Shown here: positions 58,787 through 64,000 of the stretch, piece after piece
How the letters are laid out: each line of letters opens with the position of its first letter
Position numbering within the stretch: the first letter of the stretch is position 1
Assembly: GCF_003751945.1 (NCBI RefSeq)
Contig: NZ_RJKL01000001.1
Coordinates: 1,364,001-1,428,000 of the forward strand
Source: Couchioplanes caeruleus
GTDB taxonomy: Bacteria; Actinomycetota; Actinomycetes; Mycobacteriales; Micromonosporaceae
DNA: 64,000 bases
Reading direction: 5' to 3'
Position numbers and translations under genes: made by a program
Notes under the pieces: model-generated
The model's database searches: none
What the model was told of the DNA's origin: nothing
What the model saw: only the letters and a program-made list of their open reading frames with translations

Positions 58787-60931
58787 TCACGACCACTTGA
58801 TCGGTACGCAGTTGCCGGTCTTGTAGGTGCCTCGGCTGTCGGTTACGAGGCCGTGGTGGTATTCCGCGATCCGGGCGCACACCTTCGGCGAGTCGCCGAT
58901 GGCCCTGACGAAGCGCTGGTCCCTCGTCGAGAGCACCGAGGGCTGCTGGTCCTCGACGTACCAGAATCCCTGCTGGTCGTCGGCGGCCTGCTCGCCCATG
59001 ATCTTGTCCGGGGGGTTCGTACCGTCGCTGCCGTAGAGGTGCAGGTGGAATCCGCCTTTGATGGCAGGCGGGGTCCCGTTGAAACCCGCGTCGTATGCGA
59101 CGGTGAACTTGCCGTCGGCGACCTTCGCCGAGGTGAGGCAGACCCAGCGCAGGTTGCGCTTGATCTCGTTCGTGCACTGTTCGTCGGCCGGGACCGCGGG
59201 CTTGTCGCTGGCCGCCACGGCGCGCTTGTCGCTGCCCGCCTCGGCGCGCTTGTCGCTGCCCGCCTCGGCGCGTTTGCCGCTCATCAGTGCCCAGGTCGCG
59301 GCGCCACCGCCGAGCAGCACGACCAGCGCCACGCCCACCGCCACCAGAGCGACCCGGCCCCGCTTGGCCGGCGGCTTCGACGCCGCCGCCGTGGAGTCGG
59401 CGGCCGGCACGGCAGTGGTCGATGTGTAGGTCGTCGTCCGGGCGGGTCGGCCGACCGGGCCGGCGGAAGGCGCCGGGACGCCCGCGTTGCCGACCACGGT
59501 CGTCGTCGGAAGAGGGGCCGGGTTGACCGGTGGTGCCGGATTCGGAATCACGGGCTCCCCGTGAAACGACACCCGTACCGGCGCGCCCGCAGATGCCGCC
59601 GGCACGGCGGGCGCGGTCGCGGGCGCCACCCCGGCGGGCGGAGTCGCGGACGCTACGACAGGCGGAGTCGCGGCTGCCGCCCCAACGGGCGGAGTCGCGG
59701 GCGCCACCCCGGCGGGCGGAGTCGCGGACGCTACGACAGGCGGAGTCGCGGTTGCCGCCCCAACGGGCGGAGTCGCGGGCGTCGCCACGACAGGCGGAGT
59801 CGCGGGCGTCGCCTGCTGGGGCGGCGAGACCGCGAGGGACGCCACGCCGGCGGCGCTCGCGGGCTTTGCCAGCGTTCCCCCGGCCAGCCAGGCCGCGCCG
59901 AGCGCGACCGAATGCTTGGGATGGGCGTCGGCCACCACCGGCCGTCCCAGCTCCGAGCCGACCAACTGGGCGACGATCGGCATCCGGGACGAGCCACCCA
60001 CCAGCAGCACCGAGTGCACCTGCTCCGGCGTGCAGTCGGCGGACCGCAACGCCCGCTGGAGCGCCTCGACGGATCCGTGCAGCGCCGGCCGGACCATCGC
60101 CTCGAACTCGGCCCGGGTGAGCCGGATCTCCGTGGACACGTCGGGCAGCAGGACCGGGATGGTCGTGTCGGTGTCCGACGACAGCGCCTCCTTGGCCTGC
60201 ACGCATTCGTCCCGCAGCCGGGCCACGGCGTTGATCACCGCGGGGTCGTCCTCGTCGAGCTCCTCGAGCTTGCCGTCGAGAGCGGTACGGACATGGTGGA
60301 AGACCGCGGCGTCGAAGTCGGTGCCGCCGAGCCGCTCGATGCCTTCCGGCTGCCCCATGACCTCGAACCCGGTCGCGGTCTTGCGCAGCACCGCGGCATC
60401 GAACGTGCCCCCGCCGAGGTCGTACACGGCCACGACGGTGCCCTGCTCGACGCGTTGCTGCTGGGTGTAGTTGACCGCCGCCGCCTCGGGCTCGGTCGTG
60501 TAGGTCACCGGCAGATCGAGGTCGGCCATCCGGATGGCCTGGCGGAAGAGGTCCATCTTGTACGGGCCCCAGTTCGCGGGGTGAGAGACGCAGATCGCGG
60601 TGGGAAGGCCGCCTTCCCGGCGGGCCACCTCGTCGACCACCCACCGGAGCAACCGCGACATCAGCGCTTCGGCCGACTGCGGCACACCGCCGAGCAGGAT
60701 CGGGGTGGTGTCGCCCATTCGCCGCTTGAACTCGCGTGCCACCCGTTGCGGTTCGGAGAGTCCCCGGCGATGCGCCGCGTCTCCGGTCAGGAAGGTCTCG
60801 TCCTGCCGGAGCAGCACCACCGACGGGATGGCCGCGCTCCGGTCGCCGAGCGAGACGGTCTCCGCCCGGCCGTCCCGCCAGATCGCCGCCGCCGTGAAGG
60901 TGGTTCCGAGGTCAATACCAAGCGCGTACAT
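58787..60931 (-). CDS. Membrane-anchored Hsp70-like ATPase with repeat linker
   Basis: This 714-residue protein starts with an Hsp70/DnaK-type nucleotide-binding domain (LGIDLGTTFTAAAIW, VYDLGGGTFDAAVLRK, LLVGGSSRMPIVAQL, residues 1-350). The classical substrate-binding domain is absent. Instead, an Ala/Pro/Thr linker with repeats such as ATPPVVASATPPAGVA leads to one membrane span (VALVAVGVALVVLLGGGAA), a KRAEAGSD repeat, and a C-terminal outer domain with several Cys and ending CVPIKWS. It lies after a dynamin-like gene and opposite IniR, so it belongs to an iniBAC-like stress cluster. Confidence 0.88.
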   Translation of the reverse strand: MYALGIDLGTTFTAAAIWRDGRAETVSLGDRSAAIPSVVLLRQDETFLTGDAAHRRGLSEPQRVAREFKRRMGDTTPILLGGVPQSAEALMSRLLRWVVDEVARREGGLPTAICVSHPANWGPYKMDLFRQAIRMADLDLPVTYTTEPEAAAVNYTQQQRVEQGTVVAVYDLGGGTFDAAVLRKTATGFEVMGQPEGIERLGGTDFDAAVFHHVRTALDGKLEELDEDDPAVINAVARLRDECVQAKEALSSDTDTTIPVLLPDVSTEIRLTRAEFEAMVRPALHGSVEALQRALRSADCTPEQVHSVLLVGGSSRMPIVAQLVGSELGRPVVADAHPKHSVALGAAWLAGGTLAKPASAAGVASLAVSPPQQATPATPPVVATPATPPVGAATATPPVVASATPPAGVAPATPPVGAAAATPPVVASATPPAGVAPATAPAVPAASAGAPVRVSFHGEPVIPNPAPPVNPAPLPTTTVVGNAGVPAPSAGPVGRPARTTTYTSTTAVPAADSTAAASKPPAKRGRVALVAVGVALVVLLGGGAATWALMSGKRAEAGSDKRAEAGSDKRAVAASDKPAVPADEQCTNEIKRNLRWVCLTSAKVADGKFTVAYDAGFNGTPPAIKGGFHLHLYGSDGTNPPDKIMGEQAADDQQGFWYVEDQQPSVLSTRDQRFVRAIGDSPKVCARIAEYHHGLVTDSRGTYKTGNCVPIKWS
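59625..59780 (-). repeat. Two 78-bp tandem repeats in the Hsp70-like gene
   Basis: Bases 59625-59702 and 59703-59780 are nearly the same, with a partial third copy after them. Each codes for 26 residues of the Ala/Pro/Thr linker. The near-identity suggests recent duplication and likely length variation between strains. Confidence 0.8.
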
Positions 60932-61029
60932 CGATGGGTGCTCCGATTATGGTCATAAGACAGGGCTCAGGTCGTCGCACGAGACACGTCGCGGCGGGTC
61001 AACCGGTTCGATCGCGACTCAACCGTTAC

Positions 61030-62499
61030 TCACCGCAACCGCCGCCGGTCGGCGATCATGCCCTCGCAGGATCGGACGGCCACCCGCGCGGCGACCGCCA
61101 TCTCCGCCGTGGTCAGGGGGTTCTCGGCCCGGCGCTGCCAGCGGGCCAGCGCCGCGTCCGCCGCCGCGTCCAGCTCCGCGCCGGATGCGTCCGGCGGCAG
61201 CCGCAGCCGTTGGTGGATCGCGGCGCCGGTGCCGCCGATGAGTTGTTCGAGTTCGGCGACGACGTCGGGCTTGCCGGTCACCCATCCTGCGCGGAGGCTG
61301 GAAAGCACCCTCAGCTCGTTGAACGGGTGCGCCGAGGCGATGATCTCCTCCACCATGGCGGCGACCTGGTCGCTGCCCGGCAGGGCACAGAGGCGCGTGA
61401 TCTCGGCCAGGGCGAGCAGTGCGGATCGGGACTTGAGCACATCCCGGCGTTCGAAGAACAGCGAGCCGAGGATCTCCCGCAGTTGCGCGAGTCCGCTGCG
61501 CTCGGTCAGTTCCCGGGCCAGTTCCGTGGCGGTGCTGCTGGTGCCGTGCCGCAGCAGGGCGGCGGACAGCCGGAGCCCGAACAGGCCGAACCGGGCCAGC
61601 AGCGCCTCCCGCTCGATCGAGGTCATGCCCAGCTCCGGCATGGTCTGGACGAACCGGTCGACGGAGAGCAGGAGCTGCTCGGCCTGCGCCGGCGGCAGCT
61701 CCGAGATCCGGCGCAACCGGGCGAACTCCACCTCGGTCAGGGTCGCGGCGGTCTCGGCGAGCAGGCCCGCCACGGGAACGACGGACTGCACCAGCCGCCG
61801 GACGCTCGCGTCGGTGCTCAGCCGGCCCGCGACCCGGCGCGCCGAGGCCATCGCGTCGAGCCGACCGGCGGCGATCTCGTCGGCCCGGGACAGGACACCG
61901 ATGGCGTTGACCGGATTGGGGCGGGAAACCTCCACGTCGTGGAAGGCTCGCAGGAACTCGACGTCGTTGCTGTGCAGGTGACGCATCAGATAGATGACGG
62001 CGTCGGCGGGCGTCTCCTCGTCGTCGGGCACGAGCAGGTTCCAGGCACGCTGCGAGGTCTGCTCGGACAGCGACCCGATACCAGGAGTGTCGATCAACGT
62101 CACGGTCCGCAACGCCTGCGAGGGCCAGCGGACCTCCAACTGCGCCACGTCGTCCACGCCGAGGTCGCCCAGGTCCATCTCGATGGCGCCGTCCTCCCGA
62201 CCGAACCGGAGCTGCCGCGGCGGACCCTGATAAGGCTGGGCGATGACCTGGTAGGTGTGCCCGTCCTGATACCAGGTGACGATGCGCGTGCACTCCCCCG
62301 CGTCGGTGGGCGCCAGCCGGTCACCGACCAGGGCGTTGAGCAGCGTCGACTTCCCCGCCTTGATCCGGCCCGCGATGGCCACCCGGAGCGGCTCGTCGAG
62401 GCGGTCGCGCACGGCCGCGATCCGCCGCTCGTACGGCGTTCCGCGGTACACGTCGACGGCCCGGCCGAGCACACCCCGCGTACGGTCGATCAGGCTCAT
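61030..62499 (-). CDS. Dynamin-like GTPase of an iniBAC-type cluster
   Basis: This 489-residue protein is a bacterial dynamin-like GTPase. The G1 loop is GRIKAGKSTLLNAL (44-57), the G2 region has DAGECTRIVTWY, G3 is TLIDTPGIGS and the G4 position reads VLSRADE. A helical stalk follows (residues 250-489). Mycobacterial IniA and IniC are related and act on the membrane during cell-wall drug stress. Its ATG lies 318 bp from the divergent regulator IniR, and the Hsp70-like gene follows after 98 bp. Confidence 0.88.
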   Translation of the reverse strand: MSLIDRTRGVLGRAVDVYRGTPYERRIAAVRDRLDEPLRVAIAGRIKAGKSTLLNALVGDRLAPTDAGECTRIVTWYQDGHTYQVIAQPYQGPPRQLRFGREDGAIEMDLGDLGVDDVAQLEVRWPSQALRTVTLIDTPGIGSLSEQTSQRAWNLLVPDDEETPADAVIYLMRHLHSNDVEFLRAFHDVEVSRPNPVNAIGVLSRADEIAAGRLDAMASARRVAGRLSTDASVRRLVQSVVPVAGLLAETAATLTEVEFARLRRISELPPAQAEQLLLSVDRFVQTMPELGMTSIEREALLARFGLFGLRLSAALLRHGTSSTATELARELTERSGLAQLREILGSLFFERRDVLKSRSALLALAEITRLCALPGSDQVAAMVEEIIASAHPFNELRVLSSLRAGWVTGKPDVVAELEQLIGGTGAAIHQRLRLPPDASGAELDAAADAALARWQRRAENPLTTAEMAVAARVAVRSCEGMIADRRRLR

Positions 62500-62817
62500 C
62501 CGGTCACCGCGGACGACCGCCGCCCGAGCACACGCAACCCGCCCAACTCGGACCCCACATCCTCACGTCGCTGCCTCCCGGATGGCACCCAGGAACAAGC
62601 CTCTCGAAGCAAGGTACTCGGCGGCTTCCCGCCGCTTGGCCGGACGGCCCGGCGCATGTGGTGCATCACTGTGACGCCGCGCGCCCGCCACCATCTGAGA
62701 GTCTTGGTGCCGGGAATCGGGCCGACGGTACACCCTTGACGCGAGCCGTACCAGGCCGTGCGGTCACCCCCACCAGCCGTAAACTGCCAGGTCGGTACGG
62801 GTGAAGGGAACGCACGG
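62500..62817. other. Divergent promoter region between dynamin and IniR genes
   Basis: No gene is supported. A TTGACG occurs near 62731 on the plus strand and TAAACT near 62780, but they are too far apart for one promoter. Regulatory sites for the iniBAC-like cluster should lie here. Confidence 0.35.
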
Positions 62818-64000
62818 GTGACTGTCGTGGTGGGCGTGGACGGCGCGGGGCGTACCCACCGGCTCAGAGAGATCGCCGCGGCCGCCGGCCGACCGGTCGC
62901 GTGCGTGGTCTTCACGACGGTCGACGACCTGGACGCGCTCCTGGCCCGCGCCCGCACCGACGGCGCGATGGTCATCGTCGACGACGCCCACCGGCTGCCC
63001 CCGGAGGCACTGCGGACGCTGGCGGCCGCCGCGCGCGCCGGGCTGCCGATGGCGATCGCCCGCCGCCCCACGATCGACGGCCCGGAGCTGGCCGACCTGG
63101 ACGACGCGGTCGCCGCCGCGGGACCGGTCGATCACCTCGGCCCGCTCGACCCGGACTCCCTGGCCGCGCTGGTCACCGCCGCGATCGGCAGGCCGGCGAC
63201 ACCGGAGCACGTGGCGGCCGTCCACGCCGCCTCGGCCGGCCTGGCCGCGGTGGCCGCGGCGGTGGCCGCGGCTCCGGACGGCACACCGCCCGCGCTGGTC
63301 GCGCGGCTGCAACGCCGGCTCGCCGCGGCCGGCCGCGACACCGCGGAACTGGCCGGAATTCTCGCGCTCGGACTGGAGCTCGACGACGACATCGTCTGCG
63401 CGGCGGCGCGGCTGGATCCGGCGGTTGCGGCGACGGCGACGCGCTCGCTGCGCGACCAGGGACTGCTGATGCCCGGCGGCGAACGGATGATCCCGGCGGT
63501 CGCCCGCGCGCTCCTCGCCGACCTGTCCGCGATGGAGCGCCGCCGGCTGCACGACACCGTGGCGGCGGCCCTGCTGGCCACCCGTGCCGACCCGGTCCGC
63601 GCCGCGGAGCAGTTGCGCGCGGCCCGCGCGCGTACCCCTATGGCGGCCGACGTCTACCGACGGGCCGCCGACCGGCTCCGCTTCGTGGCGCCCGACCGCG
63701 CCCTGTCCTGGTACGACGAGGCGCTCGACGCCGGTGCCGACCCGGCCGTGGTCGCCGCCCCCCGCGCCGAGGCGACCGTCCTGCTCGGCCTGCCCGTCGA
63801 CGTGGACGCCGTGACCGCGTCGGAGTCTGACGCGGCCCGGCTCGCCATGGTCGCCGGCGCCACCGCGGCCTACGAGGGCAGAGCCGGCCGGGCGGCCGAG
63901 GCGCTGCTGAGCACCGGCCCGCCGGGCCCCGTCCTGGCCGTACCGGCGCTGATGGCCACCGGTCAACCGGAACCGGCGCGGTCCGCGGCGACCGGCGAGG
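62818..64000 (+). CDS. iniR: IniR-like ATPase/transcriptional regulator, 5' part
   Basis: The gene begins at GTG 62818 and runs off the right edge; 394 residues are visible. It opens TVVVGVDGAGRTHRLREIAA, a P-loop-like motif in which Arg replaces the catalytic Lys, followed by MVIVDDAHRLPPEAL (Walker B). A helical region with TPR-like character follows (VYRRAADRLRFVAPDRALSW). Layout and the divergent dynamin gene match IniR, the isoniazid-response regulator of iniBAC. A LuxR DNA-binding end would lie beyond the window. The name rests on memory of the family. Confidence 0.75.
   Translation, partial: MTVVVGVDGAGRTHRLREIAAAAGRPVACVVFTTVDDLDALLARARTDGAMVIVDDAHRLPPEALRTLAAAARAGLPMAIARRPTIDGPELADLDDAVAAAGPVDHLGPLDPDSLAALVTAAIGRPATPEHVAAVHAASAGLAAVAAAVAAAPDGTPPALVARLQRRLAAAGRDTAELAGILALGLELDDDIVCAAARLDPAVAATATRSLRDQGLLMPGGERMIPAVARALLADLSAMERRRLHDTVAAALLATRADPVRAAEQLRAARARTPMAADVYRRAADRLRFVAPDRALSWYDEALDAGADPAVVAAPRAEATVLLGLPVDVDAVTASESDAARLAMVAGATAAYEGRAGRAAEALLSTGPPGPVLAVPALMATGQPEPARSAATGE

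Noticed and set aside
58853..60958. A plus-strand frame of 701 residues over the Hsp70-like gene
   Set aside because: It is rich in Arg and Gly only; the minus strand has full Hsp70 motifs.

Overview
The window is very GC-rich actinobacterial DNA. Several traits point to a filamentous actinomycete, most likely Micromonosporaceae (Actinoplanes/Micromonospora type), but no rRNA, tRNA or other marker fixes the genus. These traits are: nearly all codons ending in G or C, many ATGA/GTGA/TGATG start-stop overlaps, Tat and lipoprotein signals, a DtxR/IdeR iron box, a large ATPase-LuxR regulator, and an IniR-dynamin-Hsp70 cluster. I saw no tRNA, rRNA, CRISPR array or intact insertion sequence.

Layout. 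0-5 kb: a frameshifted acid phosphatase end, an NmrA-like reductase, a membrane diguanylate cyclase, a Tat-exported PhoD phosphatase and a frameshifted small gene. 5-11 kb: an arsenic island. Leftward genes encode a tandem ArsR-ArsR protein, an ArsR-phosphatase fusion, an aquaporin and ArsC; rightward genes encode a flavoprotein with a four-CC N-terminus and an MFS transporter. 11-13.3 kb: a VOC protein, a DUF305 lipoprotein, then gene relics (TetR end, ABC ATPase start) beside Zur-like sites. 13.3-16 kb: a GNAT gene overlapping a nicotianamine-synthase-like gene behind a Zur-like site, then a convergent amidohydrolase. 16-25.6 kb: a secreted subtilisin, a secreted alpha/beta peptidase, a second hydrolase, a SnoaL-like protein and a two-domain VOC protein. 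25.8-30.2 kb: a FIST sensor overlapping a GAF-GAF-GGDEF cyclase, and a BNR-repeat protein overlapping a MoaD/ThiS-like protein. 30.6-35.4 kb: a secreted dipeptidase-like enzyme and a WD40/membrane gene pair. 35.5-40.4 kb: an iron-siderophore uptake operon (ATPase, binding protein, fused permease, siderophore-interacting reductase) under an iron box. 40.5-46.6 kb: a large LuxR regulator with a coupled small gene, membrane proteins, a quinone oxidoreductase and a CoaD-like protein. 46.8-52.3 kb: a polysaccharide deacetylase, a DUF4360 protein, a membrane-anchored HELGH protease and a WYL regulator with a VOC partner. 52.4-58.4 kb: a complete peptide ABC importer operon. 58.8-64 kb: an Hsp70-like protein, a dynamin-like GTPase and the start of divergent IniR.

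Main biology: three metal or metalloid systems lie together (arsenic, probable zinc, iron), with c-di-GMP signalling, secreted hydrolases, peptide import and a cell-envelope-stress-type IniR cluster. The strongest candidate for undescribed biology is the GNAT plus nicotianamine-synthase pair under a Zur-like site, which could make an acylated opine-type metallophore. Next are the CC-rich arsenic flavoprotein with its tandem-ArsR regulator. At least three genes appear broken by single missing bases; these could be real decay or assembly errors.
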